Assembly (NCBI RefSeq): GCF_032452875.1
Contig: NC_083875.1
Coordinates: forward strand, 71,074,178-71,138,177
Direction: 5' to 3'
DNA length: 64,000 nucleotides
Origin: Bos javanicus
Taxonomy: Eukaryota; Chordata; Mammalia; Artiodactyla; Bovidae
Positions 20,601-35,600 of this stretch are shown here, piece after piece. The notes beneath the pieces were generated by a model that saw only the letters and a program-made list of their open reading frames with translations, searched no databases and was not told where the DNA came from. The position numbers and the translations under genes are program-made. Positions within the stretch are counted from its first letter, which is position 1; each line of letters starts with the position of its first letter.

Positions 20601-23600
20601 AAGCTCCAATACCTTGGCCACCAGATGCAAAGAACCAACTCACTGGAAAAGCCCCTGATGCTGGGAAAGATTGAGGACAGGAGAAAGGGATGACAGAGGA
20701 TGAGATGGTTGGATGGCATCACCAACTCAATGGACATGAGTTTGAGCAAACTCTGGGAGATAGTGAAGGACAGGGAAGCCTGGTGTGCTGCAGTCCATGG
20801 GGTCAGAGAGTCGGACATGACTTAGTGACTAAACAGTAACAAGAGTCACCCTTTAGCAAGCTGGCTGGGCCTGCCAGAGCTACTACGGGAAACAGGTCAG
20901 TGGGGGCTCCAGCCCTGAGTCCTAGCCCGTGCAGACCATTCTGGGGGCTCTAGGTTATGCCCCATGGTGACCGTCTCTCTAGGTAAGGCTGGAAAATGTC
21001 CTGCTCTGGGGTGGCCTTACTTTGATGTTTTCTGCCTGACAACCTTAGTTGTGCCATGTACCAGCCCATGCGTGGCTCATAGCCCAGGACAGACAAACCC
21101 CCTGCACCAAGACCCAGGCAGCCTTTGCTCACAGATAGTCACGCCCAGCATGGGTCCCTGCAGGGTGACCGGGAGGGCAGTGGGGACTATTAGGGCCCAT
21201 TTGACCCACTCGGGTGCAAGGGTGAGAGCTGAAATGAATGGTTTCCACAATCCCATCAGACTCATATGTAGGGTCCTCAGTCTCTTGGGGATCTGTGGGC
21301 AGTGGCTTTAGTTCCTTAGACGAGACCTGCTGTGGTTTACAACAGCCAACATGTGGAAGCAACCTAAGAGTCCATCAACAGATGAAGGGGTAAAGATATG
21401 ATGTGTATGTATGTATACACACAATGGAATGCTCAGCCAGAAAAAAAAAATGAAATTTTGCCATTTGCAATAACACAGATGGACTTGAGGGTATTATGCT
21501 TAGTGGAATAAGTCAGAGAAAGAAAAATACTGCATATTATCACGTATATATGCAATCTAAAAAACACAACAAACTAGTGAATGTAACAAAAAAACGAGAG
21601 TTTGAGTGAATTCCGGGAGATGGTGATGAACAGGGAGGCCTGGCGTGCTGTGATTCATAGGGTCGCAAAGAGTCGGACACGACTGAGCGACCGAACTGAA
21701 CTGAACCGAACAAAAAAGAAGCAGACTCACAGATATAGAGCGTAAGCTAGTGGTCACCAGTGGGGAGAGGCAAGACAGGCGTACAAACTACTGTGTATGA
21801 AATAAACTGTGAGGATATACTACTGCAAGCACAGAGAATTAAGCCAATGTTTTCTAATAACTATCAATGGGGTACAATCTAGAAAACTTTTGAATTGCTA
21901 TGTTGGACACCTGAAACTAATACTGTAAATCAATTATACCTCAATTTTTAAAAAACTTAAGAAAAACACACAAACAAAATAAAGTGACAGTGGCAGCTTT
22001 GTGTTGAAAAACAAAAAAGATCTGCTGTGGATCCAGGAAATGGTGGAAATTAGGGATCTACTAACCCTGGAACCCTGCCTCTGAGCCTCTGTGCACTGGC
22101 CTCTTGGGCTGGAACGCCACCCGCTCCGAAACCCAGCTTTCTCCTGTTCCTGCAGCGTTGCCGGGGCCTGCACGTGGGTCCACATGGGAATGGAGAGGGC
22201 CAGTACTCCCAGGCCAGGACTCTTTCGAGTCTAAAGCTCCACGTCCATCCCAAGGGAAGATGACCTGGCCTTGCTGGCTGTGAAGTGCGGGTAATGATAA
22301 TGCCCATCCCTGGGGATTACATGAGACCATGGGCCCACAGGGTATGGCCAGGGTCTGGCCTACCACTGATCTTCAGTGTACAAGTACGTGCGTGCTCAGT
22401 CATGTCTGTCTCTTTGTGACCTCCTGGACTGTACCCCTCCAGGCTTCCCTGTCCATGGGATTCTCCAGACAAGAATATTGGAGTGGGTTGCCATTTCCTA
22501 CTCCAGGGGATCTTCCCAACCCAGGGATTGAACCCACATCTCTTGCATCTCTTGCATTGGCAGGCAGATTCTTTACCACTGGGCCATCTGGGAAGGTTTT
22601 AATGAGTCACAGTTATTAAACAGACATTATCAAAATACATGACGCTACACGTTCCCCTTGCAAAGGGATAGCAGACCTCAAACATAAACTGAAGTATGTG
22701 TACAGAGACATGGATATCCGATTCTTTAAATAAAGAGCACTCTGCTCTTTGCTTGGGCCTCTCCAAGTCTGCGGTTCTGGGCTTGTGGGTGGAAAAGTGC
22801 TTGGCTGTCTGATTACCAGTCTCTGAAACTGACCAGGGAAACCTTCAGAGCCCCTCTGTGGTCACTTCCCTGCAGGTGTTGGTTCCTCCCAGGATTTTCT
22901 ATAAGGTGGGGACTGTGGCCAGGCCCTGGGCTGGCTGAATGCCCTCCTAGGAAAGCTTTCAAGACAAAATGACACATTTCTGGTCACCCAAGGATCTAGC
23001 TTGAAAGCAAGATGGGTGGGGATGTGGGAAAAATAAGGTGAAGTCTCCGCAGGCAGGAGTGCGCCTGTGTGCCTGAAGGGGAGATGCTGGGGATACAGTG
23101 ACCCTGGGTTCTCCCACCAGTCTGGGCCCTGGCTGGGGCCTGCAGCTATTTGCAGGAAGGTGGGAGGCCAATGCGTCTTAGTTCCTGTCTCAGGGTGGCC
23201 CTTCCCCTGGACAGAGTACGTAGAAGCCCTGGGAAGTCACTGCACAAACAGTCACTGGACAGGCTGTCTCTAGTACCTAACAATCTACCATTATAGGTTT
23301 ATTTCTTTGCATTGAACATTGCCCCCTCTGCAGATCCTCTTCTATGAGGCAAACATTTCTGGGAGAGGCAAGTCACAGACATTTGTGAGTGAATGGCTCT
23401 TTACGTGATTGCTTTTAGCCCTGACAGCACAGGCCAAGATAGCCTGAGGGAGGGCACTGGGAGAAGCCAGGGTGGAGGTGCAAGTACAGCTCCAGAGACA
23501 CAAGAAGTGTAGGCCGCCTTAGAGTCTGCACAGATTCCTGGCCTGAGGACCAAATCTGGCCTGCAGATGCCCTTTGATTTGCAAGTACCAGGTGCAGGAC

Positions 23601-26600
23601 TCTGTGCCCTTTTAGACAGCCCGGCCTCCATGCCTGGGCACCATCAGCAGGAGGCTGCCTACCCATTTGCTCAGGCAGAGACCCCTCCTCCCATCAGCGG
23701 GGGGCCTGGAGCCCCTTACGCGCCTCACCTGGAACAGGTAGTCTCCAGGAGGCACGTCGGTGATGTCGACCCACTGGCAGTCGATGTCATGACGGTACAT
23801 GTCCCAGCAGCCCATGGTGATGCCCTGCTCACCAAAGTTGGCGCACTCGTAACTCTTCTGGATGTCTGCATGTGGAGACAGAGGGAAGCCCAGTCACCAG
23901 GCACCCACGGTCCCTCCACCGTGCTCCCCACGAAGGCCCCCAAGCAGCCTGCTAAGCAGGGGCGCATCTCCAGACCCCACCTTCAGCATCTCTCCCTTCT
24001 CCAGGCCCACAGCCTTGGCTGCCTCTGGACTCGGCAGCCCATCCCTGCTCTGCTCTGCTTTTGGTAGAATCCCCCCCTCAATTCCCTATCCACATCCCAC
24101 TGCATCCTCCTCCATGAAGCCCTCCTGGGCCACTCTGGCCCACCCTGGCCTTTCTGAGGAATATCAGCCTGGGAATGAAGCATGCGCTATTCTGGGTAAG
24201 TTATGGTGTTTATTGTTGAGCCTGAGGTGGGGTCATCTGGTCTCCCCGAGGGCATCCGTTCTTGGATGTGGTCTCGGTCTGACCCATCTCTCTGACCCGT
24301 CCTGGGTCAGCCCCTTGTGTGGCACAGAGTGGGTGCTCAAAACCCATCTGCTGGGTGATTTCATGACAAGCCAGGGGCCACATCAACCACTGACATTTAG
24401 CACCCATTTACTGAGAGCCTGCCGAGTCTGGGCGCTACTCTTAAGTCCCAGCTGCCCTGAGAAGAGTCACTTGTCTCCTCTTGAGAGAGCTCGGTCAGGC
24501 CAGGATGGCAGGGGCGCCCACAGTGGTCACTGTGCAGGTATGGAAGTGACTGGGGGTGTGGGTGGGGTGCTGCCTCTGCCTGGGGCAGTCAAGAGAGTCT
24601 GGGAACCTCAAAGTGGGGCTTTGAGCTTGAACTGGAAGGTAAGAACCTGTGGGGCTTGTGTATCTGTGTTGGACACAGAGAGAAAGTGTGGCAGCCAGAG
24701 CGGGAGGGGACTGCGTGTCAGGTTCAAGGGTTTGAGCCTCACAGGGGAGACCCACCAGTGGACCCACTGGATCCACCAGTGCCTGTCAGCATGACTCTGG
24801 GGACCCAGGTGCCTTTATAGCCAGGCCTTGCCCACCCTATCCCTCCAGCCCCAGATGGTAGTCACGAGGTCTCCAGTGAGGAAGGTCCTGTGAGGAGTCA
24901 GCAGGGGCCAGGGTGACACAGAGTCCCGAGCTAGGCCTGGGATCCTGGCCGAATGAGCACACGCGGGAGCATCTGAGTCCCTCAGAATCTCCCTGGCCCG
25001 CCCTGTCCCCCGAATACCTCCTTCACATTCTGTGTCCTCCAAGCAGAAGCTAGCTTTGTGGCCCTCTGCCACCTTGGTGCCATTGAGGTTCAGCAGGTCG
25101 TAGTGGGTGAACACCTCCATGCTGTGGTAGTGCCTGGGGGCGAGAGGGAGGTCTGGATGTCAGTTTCTGGAAGGATTGCCACCTGCAAGCGATGGCCCAG
25201 CTGGCCATTCCCCTCCAGGGACATCTCGAGCAGAGCAGTGTGGTCCAAAGTGGTGGTGGAGGGAGAAAAGTGTGCAGTGGACAGGGCATTATGAGATGGG
25301 GGATGGGACAGAAGTGGAATCGTGGCGCTTCCATGGGCTCCGGAGGGGGACAACCCACTACCTTCCCGAGCCTCAGTTTTTTCATCTGCTAAATGGGAAT
25401 AATCATGTAATGGATGGGGTGCAATGGGAATTAATCAGATAAACTGATGAACAGGGGGCTCAGCATCAATAAGCTCAATAAATTAGGATATATTTAGTAA
25501 AAGGATGTAGCACCCTCCAGAGACCTAAAGTGGCTGTCACAGCTCATTCATACCTGGGCACTTTCTGCAGATGAATGCAAGTCACTCTTCGATGTCTTTC
25601 AGTTCAGTTCAGTTCAGTCGTGTCCGACTCTTTGCGACCCCATGAATCGCAGCACGCCAGGTCTCCCTGTCCATCACCAACTCCCGGAGTTCACTCAAAC
25701 TCACGTCCATTGAGTCGGTGATACCATCCAGCCATCTCATCCTCTGTCATCCCCTTCTCCTCCTGCCCCCAATCCCTCCCAGCATCAGAGTCTTTCCCAA
25801 CGAGTCAGCTCTACGAATGAGGTGGCCAAAGTACTGGAGTTTCAGCTTTAGCATCATTCCTTCCAAAGAACACCCAGGGCTGATCTCCTTTAGAATGGAC
25901 TGGTTGGATCTCCTTGCAGCCCAAGGGACTCTTGGGAGTCTTCTCCAACACCACAGTTCAAAAGCATCAATTCTTCAGCACTCAGCTTTCTTCACAGTCC
26001 AACTCTCACATCCATACATGACCACTGGAAAAACCATAGCCTTGACTAGACGAACTTTGTTGGCAAAGTAATGTCTCTGCTTTTGAATATGCTATCTAGG
26101 TTGGTCATAACTTTTCTTCCAAGGAGTAAGCATCTTTTAATTTCGTGGCTGCAATCACCATCTGCAGTGATTTTGGAGCCCCCAAAAATAAAGTCTGACA
26201 CTGTTTCCACTGTTTCTTTAGAAAACGTTTAAAGTGGGAGTATGGTCGGGAGGGAGACAGAATGAAGAGGGGAAGAAAGGGTGGGAAGAGCAGGCGCTGA
26301 TGAACAGGGAACACATGTGTCCCAAACTAGGTGATGGAGGCAGAAACTTGTGCTCCTGGCATCAAGAAAATTTTTTTTAAAAAGAGGGGGAAAAAGGGGC
26401 TTTGAGACCCCGTGGGAGGGAGAGGGTGACCGGCACATCCTCTAGAAGGGAGCAGAGAAGGAAGAGAGATTGTGCACCCCCGTGGCTCTTGCCCCGGATG
26501 AACATTTACCTAAGAGGGTCCCATCTCATCCCTCGGGAAGAATTGAGAACAGATGCAGGTTCTTGGAAAGGCCTGTGTTTGGTGCAGAGTAACATGGGAA

Positions 26601-29600
26601 ACATGGCTTCCGAGAGGCCTTCCTGAGGGGCTTGGTGCCAGGCCCATCCTAAGCTGCTACACGTCTTATCACAAGTGGCTGCAAGTATTCGCACTCGCTC
26701 GTCTGTCATTCCAGCAACATTTGGAAAATGGGAGAAGGCACCAGGTGCCAAGGTTTGGGGAACAGAATCATGAGTTTTGTTTCCCTGTGACCTGAGTTCC
26801 CTCCGCAGGAAAGAGGGAATGATAGCATGACCCCCGTCAGGGGTTCTGTAAAGATGAACTAGGAGACGGACTTCCCTGGTTGAGTCCAGAGGCTAAGACT
26901 CCACCTTCCAATGCAGGGGGTGTAGGTTCAGCCCCTGGTCAGAAAGCTAAGATCCCACAGGCCTCGCGGCCAAAAAACCAAAACATAAAACAGAAGCAAT
27001 ATGGTAACAAATTCAATAAAGACTTTAAAAAAATAAATAAAAGTAAACTATTAACAGGAAAGAAAACATGGATTAGAAGTCACAGAAATGCCTAACACGG
27101 GGCTTGAGACAGAGGAACACTCAGTACCTGTCCATCCTCTCCTTACCGCTACTACTCCCCTGAGTGATGGAGTCCTGCTTTATTACTATCAACACCGCTA
27201 CCATTGCTACGACTGTGTGTATTAGTCACTCAGTCGTGTCTGACTCTTTGCGACCCTATGGACTGTAGCCTGCCAGGCCTCTGTCCATGGGATTCTCCAG
27301 GCCACAATACCGGAGAGGGTTGCCATTCCCTTCTCCAGGGGACCCATTGCTACGATTATTTCCTGGCCGACAGCAGCTTCCTCGCCGCCCCCCACCACCC
27401 CACCCCCAGCCTTAGGTGTTTGCCCTCAGGCTCTCTCGGCTGGATGGGAACAGAAGAGGACAGAGAGAAGAGGAAAATTAAAAGGACAACTTTTCAGAGA
27501 GGAAATGAGAGGCTCTTTCCCCTTCTTCCTGCATTGGGCTGGTGCTATAAATAATGTCAGAAGTTCCTAACTTGGGCTTTTCCCAGGTCACTTGGGTTCC
27601 TGGGTAAAAGGATGCTGAGCCAGGGGCCCATGGGGAACAGTTACAAGGATGCATTCTGTGGCAGTTGAAGGAATGACTTTGAAAGAGTCTATTTTGGCTT
27701 CTTGAAGGAGCAAGATGGGACACAAGGTCTGACTCACTGCCTAAAACATGTCTACCTCTTTCAGAGAGGGGTTTATGTTGCTATGTTTACTGGCTGGAAA
27801 GACTGAAGAGGAATAGGTTTATGTTCCGCTGTCTAAACAAAATGCAGACGGAGCCCACAGACAGACTCTTGTAAGGCTGACCTTCTCCTGCTGCCCATGC
27901 TTCCTGCAGACTTGATTTAAGAGTCTTCCCCGACTCTTCGTTTTTTCCCCTGTGGACACAGGGAGGGAAGCAGCTGGCTGGAGACTCATGATGCTAGCTA
28001 GCTGTGGTCCGGGAGCCTCTGTGTTTTACTGCTGGGGCGTGTGTGGACATCACCTCCCGGGCCACCTCTCCTCCCAGCGGGCTGGTTGGAAAGCCCAGGG
28101 GCACCCACCCTTCACCACCCACACTCACACCCCAGGAGATTCAGATCGAGGCTGCTGGGAAGGAGGGAGGAAGCATCTGGTGATCCAGGGACATTTTCTC
28201 ATTTCAGGCTGAGTGCCCTAATCTTCAGAGGTCTAAGAGGTAGCCTGATCTATGGGATAAAGACAGGGAAACACCGGTTTGCAGAGATTCAGGAAGTCTA
28301 GGCAGGAGAGAACACCGGACACTAGCTCACTGGAGGCCGGCCGAGGTCGTTGCAACTTGGCGGAGAGGAAGGGTGATCTTCCACCGTGAGACTAGAGAGC
28401 GAGGTACACTAAGGCACGGCACCAGCCGAGGTACAGGGCTCTGGGTGGACACGCGGATGACAGACAAAGACAGTCCAGAACAAGAAGTGAGGTTTGGGTA
28501 TGTTCTTTGTTACCCTAGGTCATCTCGGGCCCGGATAAGACTTTCCGTCTGAGCATCAGCGCATGTTACAGAGATGCTTCACTCTTCTTCCTTTCTCATA
28601 CCAGCCATGTGTCCCCCGGTGCCTCCAGGTTGGCCAGTCCTGACTGGCGTTCAGGTGTGGATCAGAAGATGCTCCCATTCCCATTTCAGAGAACGTAGGG
28701 GCGTGTTCCAACCTCAGGAGGTGCTGCCACAAAAGGGCAGGAGCCCTTCTGCTCGCTCGGCCTTGCCCTTCCCCACCTGCTAGGCAGTCCTCGGGTGGAA
28801 CAAAGCCCTCCCGGATGGGATGAAGGCCTCACTTTGGCTCACTGAGGCCGCACTGAATCTGCAGGGCTTTGACCCCAAACATGGGCTGCTCTGCACATGG
28901 TGGCGGGGGTGGGGGGGGATGAACGAAGTCCCGCCTTTTGTAGCCGGGCCACCCGTGATCAGAGGGTCTGGCACCTGTGTTGGATATCCGTCTCCCTGCA
29001 TCTCCAGCTCCCAGTTCCCCTCCAGGGCTTTCCTGAGGTAGGGGGCAAGGCAGGATGCTGCACCCTGGGACACAGCGGGGGCTGAGAACCAGGAGCGGCG
29101 AGGCTGCTCTGTGACATCACGTGCCAGGTGAGCAGTGTGGCCCACTAGCTGGGGCGCAAGAAGCAGGAAGGGGACCCCCATCAGGATCATCAGTCAGGAG
29201 CCATGGTGATGAGAGAGAATGGCTCAGAGCATTTCCCTTTAGGCTGGCTCGTGAGGAGGCTCTGAGAGGGCTCAGTCTCTGAGCGTCGCCTTGTGTGTGC
29301 CTGCTCAGTTGCTAAGTTGTGTCCAACTCTTTGTGACCCTATGAACTGTAGCCTGCTAGGCTTCTCTGTCCATGGGATGTCCAGGCAAGAACACTGGAGT
29401 GGATTGCCATTTCCTTCTCCAGGGGATCTTCCTGACCCAGGGATCAAGCCCACGTTTCCTGCATTTCCTGCACTGGCAGGCGGGTTCTTTACGGCTTTGC
29501 CACCTGGAAGCCCCTGTGGTGTTTCATCTTAGCACTTTCAAAGACTATATCTCTGTTCCTCATCATAGCATCAGCTAAATTGGGAGTGACCATTTTGCAG

Positions 29601-32600
29601 ACTCAGGCTAACTTGAGCCAGAGTTCTCAACTTTGACTTCACAGATGGGCTTTAGCATCTGTAAATCTGCTGAAACAGGGTGTAAAATCCAGAAATAATT
29701 TTTTTGAGTGGAGGATGGGTCAGTTCTCATCATGCTCCCATAGGGACCCAACAGAAGAGATTCAGGGCCAGGAGTCCTGTTGAAGGTCCTCCCACAGGCC
29801 CTGGAGAAGCTCCCCTGGAGCTCTGGAGGCCAGGCGTGGGGAGTTTCTTACACTCCCTGGGGTCTTGTGGTCAGAGGTTCTCAGCCACAGTCCAGGAGGG
29901 CAAGGCTGAAGGGACATATGCTTAGCCAGTGTGATCTTTCCCACCCATTCCTTCCAAACCGTTGATTGCAACATCTGTAAACAAAGAAAGGAAATAGACC
30001 ACAGGAAAAGCAGGGTTTGGGGCGGGGAGGTCAGGGTGGCTTGGAGCTCCGGCTCAGAAGAAACACTTCCATGAGGTCACCGTGTGTATTCTTAGAGAAG
30101 AAACCATTTCTTGGAGAGCAAGCCTATGTCACAAGGAGAGCCCTACCGTGTGATGTCTGGGTGGAGCACCATATATGGGGCAGAGACTCAATTACCTTCT
30201 ACTTATAGATCCAAAGGGCAGCGCTTCCGCCATGTATTCTCGGAAGGAAATCAGGCACCCATATGTCAGGGCTTTAATTTTACTCTCTTGACTCCCTCCC
30301 TGCAGAAGACCTCCATGCTTCTATATAAAGACCCAAACATCTTTGGCTAATTAGGACTTTCAGGACATACCAAGAGTAATTGCAGTTGACCTTTGAACAA
30401 CACAGAGGTTAGGGGCACTGACCTCCGAGCAGTTGAAACTCCAAGAACTGTTATCTCAGCCTCAGAAACAAAGGAGCTCAGAAATGACTCACCCGAGGGC
30501 AGGAAACTGAAACTGCCTGGATAGAATCCAGACACAAGAAGCCCTAATTCTTTTGATTCCACGTATTGTGATCTCTAATCAAACACAAACTTTTCCCCAC
30601 GCTGAGTTAATTTAAAAGCTATAAAATGAAAATATGTAGAGGTACTACGTTAATTGGAAAAGAAAAATTCATGTATAAAGGGACCCACGCATTTCAAATC
30701 TGTGTTGTTCAAGGGTCAACTACATAAAGGAATATTAGCACCCCCAAGTTCTATCACAGTCCTTTCTTTCTTTTTTTTTTTTGATCCAGACCATTTTTGA
30801 CCAGATTATTAAATCTATTACAATAATGCTTCTGTCTTATGTTTTGGTTTTCTGGCCATGAGGCACGTAGGGTCTTAGCTCCCTGACCAGGAGCTAAGAA
30901 CCTGCAACCCCCTGCATTGGAAGGTGAAGTCTTCACCACTGGGCCACCAGGGAAGTTCAAATTGTCCTTTCTTTTGAAATGGAGTGAACAACTCTATCCC
31001 TAAACAGTTTCAAATGTGACTAGGCCATAAATTATGACATGAAAAAGCAGCCCAACAGATTTGTGATGAAGACTAGGGGAAAGACAGGAAAGGGTTAGTT
31101 GCTCAGTCATGTCTGACTCTTTGCGACCCCATGGACTGTAACCCACCAGGCTCCTCTGTGCATGGGACTCTCCAGACAAGAATACTGGAGTAGGTTGCCA
31201 TTCCCGTCTCCAGGCGATCTTCCCGACCCAGGAATGGAACCCAGGTCTCCTGCATCACAGGCTGATTTTTTTACTGTCTGAGCCACCAGAGGAGCCCTTC
31301 TGAAGACTGGGGGAGGTACCAGGAAGGGCACATACTGGGAGTCAGGCAGGCCCCAGTTAGGACCCCCATTCCCCAACTTCATCCTGGACAAGTCATGTGA
31401 ATGCAGAGCCACGGCTTCCTGATTCAGAATAAGGAGGGTACCCTGCTGGTACCTTTTTCTACCAACTCTAGTTCTTGTGTCCCTAACAGTGATCATCACA
31501 CTTCAGAGCTGGAAGGACCTAGAGGTCAGCCAGACTGGGGCCTCTCAGACTGATGGCACACAATCCCTTGGGGACCTGTTAACATGCAGATTCTTACGCA
31601 ATTGTCAATCTCCCAAGGGCCCTGGATTTGACACTGACTGCAGATGCTGCCAGCCCTCGTGGGGACCTGATGCAAAACTCTTGTAGGAATGGGAATTTAA
31701 GCACAGCGACCCTGCACTCCCGCTGGGTCAAAGTCTGTGGTCCCTTGGGGAAGGGGTGGGAAGGTGGCTGCCATGTTGAATGTCAGGGGCCTCCCTCTGT
31801 TCGTTTTCAAAACTGCTCACTCTGTTCCCTCTACCCACCCAGCTCAGGTCAGAGCAGCAAAATGAGAGCCAGCAGCAACAGACAGAGGGTTCTGGATTAG
31901 GGTGGGAATCAAGCAAAGGAACAAAAGGAAGGAGGTTGGGGAGCACAGGGAGATGAATGGCAAGGCTTCTGTTGGCTCCAGCTTGGGCTGGCTCTGGGGC
32001 TGTGCTCTGCTCTCATCCAGGAATTTATATAGCACTGGGAACAAGCCACAGACTGAGGGTAGGAAGGGACAGTGGAGGTCCCAGCTGATGTGGCCCAGAT
32101 GGCCTGACATCACGCAGCTGGTTAGAGGCATGGCTGGGTTGAGAGACCAGGTCTCATGACTCCTGGGCCTAGAACTTGTGTCTCCACACTCACCATCTTC
32201 CTAGAGATGTTCAACATGTAGAGCATACTGGTCTTTAAAATAACCCACATGCCACAAGTAGAGAGACTGCATGCCGCAACTAGAGAAGCCTGGGCACCAC
32301 AACGCAGACCCAGTACAGCCAAAAATAAAGATAAAGTAGACTAGACTAGAATAAAATATATTTCTACATGAACTCAGCATCCAACACCTGCAGCACCCCA
32401 AGCTCCCTGCAGAGCATGAATGTGCTGAGAACACACCTGACACCATTGACTGAGGTCAATGGAGGGGCACTGGGTTCTCAATGAAGTTTGTTTATGAGAT
32501 GTCAGGGGCAAGAAAGAGAGCAGGCTTGGAGAGGGTGAGGTGGGCCAGGGCCTCTGGGAGGGGAGAACGCTGTCTGCAAATGTAAAGGAGCCCTCCAGCT

Positions 32601-35600
32601 AGGGGGAGCCCTGCCCCCAGGACCATGTGGCCGCTCAGCTGTGTCTAAGTGGCCCTGTGAGTCTGCGTCCCATCTGGGTCCCATGGGTTGGCAGGCTGGG
32701 GCAGGGAGGGATGGCTCACCTGTGGCAGTCATGCCAGATCCAGGCATGGCGCCCGTTCTTGGGTCGGAAGTCGGACTGGCCATTGTTGTGGATCTGGGAG
32801 GAGAAGCGTAGGAGCCGCCGGTAGCCCGTGGTGGGGTTGGTCTGGGCGGCTGAGGCCGAGAGGCAGTTCTCCTCCATGGCGCACTGCAGCATGAACATGG
32901 GCCGGTCCTCCAGGTAGGTGCTTTGCTGCACGATCTCTGCGTTGAGGACCAGGTCAGGGGCGGCTGGGAGCAGGGCAGACACAGGCTTCAGACAGGCCAG
33001 AGACCCCACGCCCCTTCCCACCTAGGTTTCCTCTGATTCCCGAGCAGTGACTGGCCTGCATGCCTGCCGAGCATCTGGAACTGGCTCTTGTGGTCTCCCC
33101 TATCCGGGTCAGGGATTACTACCCCCAACTCCTTCTCCCTTCTCTGAGAGCCCTGCTGGACACCTCTGCAGATCTCACTGTGTGCATGCATGCTTAGTGG
33201 TTCAGTGGTGTGTGACTCTTTGTCATGTTTGCAAAATATTGTCAGTAGTTCAATCTGGGTAATGGGTCCATGAGGCTTCATTATATTAATATTATTCTAT
33301 CTCCTTTAGAATAATCCTGGAGTAACAGGCAAATTTGGCCTTGGAGTACAGAATGAAGCAGGGCAAAGGCTAATAGAGTTCTGCCAAGGGAATGCACTGG
33401 TCATAGCAAACACCCTCTTCCAACAACATAAGAGAAGACTCTACACATGGACAACACCAGATGGTCAACACCAAAATCAGACTGATTATATTCTTTGCAG
33501 CCAAAGATGGAGAAGTCCTATACAGTCAGCAAAAACAAGACCAGGAGCTGACTGTGGCTCAGATCATGAACTGCTTATTGCCAAATTCAGGCTTAAATTG
33601 AAGAAATTAGGGAAAACCACTAGACCATTCAGGTATGACCTAAATCAAATCCCTAATGATTATACAGTGGAAGTGAGAAATAGATTTAAGGGACTAGATC
33701 TGATAGACCGAGTGCCTGATGAACTATGGCTGGAGGTTTGTGACATTGTAGAGGAGACAGGGAACAAGACCATCCCCAGGAAAAAGAAATGCAAAAAAAG
33801 CAAAATGGCTGTCTGAGGAGGCCTTACAAATAGCTGTGAAAAGAAGGGAAGCAAAAAGCAAAGGAGAAAAGGAAAGATATACCCATTTCAATGCAGAGTT
33901 CCAAAGAATAGCAAGGAGAGATAAGAAAGCCTTCTTCAGTGATCAGTGCGAAGAAATACAATGGGAAAGACTAGAGATCTCTTCAAGAAAATTAGAGATA
34001 GCAAGGGAACATTTCATGCAAAGATGGGCTCAATAAAGGACAGAAATGGTATGGACCTAACAGAAGCAGAAGGTATTAAGAAGAGGTTGCAAGAATACAC
34101 AGAAGAACTATACAAAAGACATCTTCACGACCCAGATAATCATGATGGTGTGATCATTCACCTAGAGCCAGACATCCTGGAATGTGAAGTCAAGTGGGCC
34201 TTAGAAAGCATCACTACGAACAAGCTAGTGGAGGTGATGGAATTCCAGTTGAGCTATTTCAAATCCTGAAAGATGATGTTGTAAAAGTGCTGCACTCAAT
34301 ATGCCAGCAAATTTGGAAAACTCAGCAGTGGCCAAAGGACTGGAAAGGTCAGTTTTCATTCCAAGAAAGGCAATGCCAAAGAATGCTCAAACTACCCCAC
34401 AACTGCACTCATCTCACACGCTAGTAAAGTAATGCTCAAAATTCTCCAAGCCAAGCTTCAACAATACATGAACCATGAACTTCCAAATGTTCAAGCTGGT
34501 TTTAGAAAAGGCAGAGGAACCAGAGATCAAATTGTCAACATACGCTGGATCATCAAAAAAGCAAGAGAGTTCCAGAAAAACATCTATTTCTGCTTTATTG
34601 ACTATGCTAAAGCCTTTGACTGTGTGGATCACAATAAACTGTGGAAAATTCTGAAAGAGATGGGAATACAAGACCACCTGACCTGCCTCTTGAGAAATCT
34701 GTGTGCAGGTCAGGAAGCAACAGTCAGAACTGGACAGGGAACAACAGACTGGTTCCAAATAGGAAAAGGAGTACATCAAGGCTGTATATTGTCACCTTGC
34801 TTATTTAACTTATATGCAGAGTACATCATGAGAAATGCTAGGCTGGAAGAAGCACAAGCTGGAATCAAGATTGATGGGAGAAATATCAATAACCTCAGAT
34901 ATGCAGATGACACCACCCTTATGGCAGAAAGGAAACAAGAACTAAAGAGCCTCTTGATGAAAGTGAAACAAGAGAGTGAAAAAGTTGGGTTAAAGCTCAA
35001 CATTCAGAAAACAAAGATCATGGCATCTGGTCCCATCACTTCATGGCAAATAGAAGAAAAACAGTGGAAACAGCGTCAGACTTTATTTTTTGTGTGTTCC
35101 AAAATCACTGCAGATGGTGATTGCAGCCATGAAATAAAAAGGTGCTTACTTCTTGGAAGAAAAGTTATGACCAACCTAGACAGCATATTAAAAAGCAGAG
35201 ACATTACTTTGCCAACAAAGGTCCATCTAGTCAAGGCTATGGTTATTCCAGTAGTCATGTATGGATGTGAGAGTTGAACTATAAAGAAAGCTGAGCACCA
35301 AAGAATTGATACTTTTGAACTGAGGTGTTGGAAAAGACTCTTGAGAGTTCCTTGGACTGCAAGGAGATTCAACCAGTCCATCCTAAAGGAAATCAGTCCT
35401 GGATGTTCATTGGAAGGACTGATGTTGAAGCTGAAACTCCAATAGTTTGGCCACCTGATGCAAAGAGCTGACTCATTTGAAAATACCCTGATGCTGGGAA
35501 AGATTGAAGGCAAGAGAAGAAGGGGACGAGAGAGGATGAGATGGTTGTATGGCATCACCAACTCAATGGATATGAATTTGAGTAATCTCTGGGAGTTGGT

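Larger units (their letters stand above)
18561..23728 (-). other. LOXL2 intron 12, repeat-rich
   Basis: Carries L1 3' fragments (18842-19230, 21328-21965), BovB 3' ends (19786-20146, 20430-20842, 21597-21705) and Bov-tA SINEs (19059-19188, 19236-19378, 22383-22597). A stretch near 23510-23590 resembles an old hAT-type element (ccaaatctggcctgcag). No host exon seen. Confidence 0.85.
25134..32719 (-). other. LOXL2 intron 10
   Basis: About 7.6 kb. Repeats: BovB 25599-26218, CHR SINEs 26869-27040, 30773-30957 and 32236-32345, Bov-tA SINEs 27216-27345, 29297-29513 and 31092-31300. Positions 27350-29290 and 29520-30770 show nothing I can assign. Confidence 0.85.

Noticed and set aside
20024..20818. 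264-codon minus-strand open frame
   Set aside because: Antisense of two BovB 3' ends and the DNA between them; similar frames recur at every BovB copy (25718-26071, 35076-35561).
23862..24794. 310-codon plus-strand frame in LOXL2 intron 11
   Set aside because: Antisense to LOXL2, no recognisable domain or exon borders, ordinary intronic composition.
34432..35277. 281-codon frame with a reverse transcriptase YADD box
   Set aside because: Real RTE-type reverse transcriptase sequence, but part of a truncated BovB copy with several frame breaks; treated as a mobile element, not a host gene.
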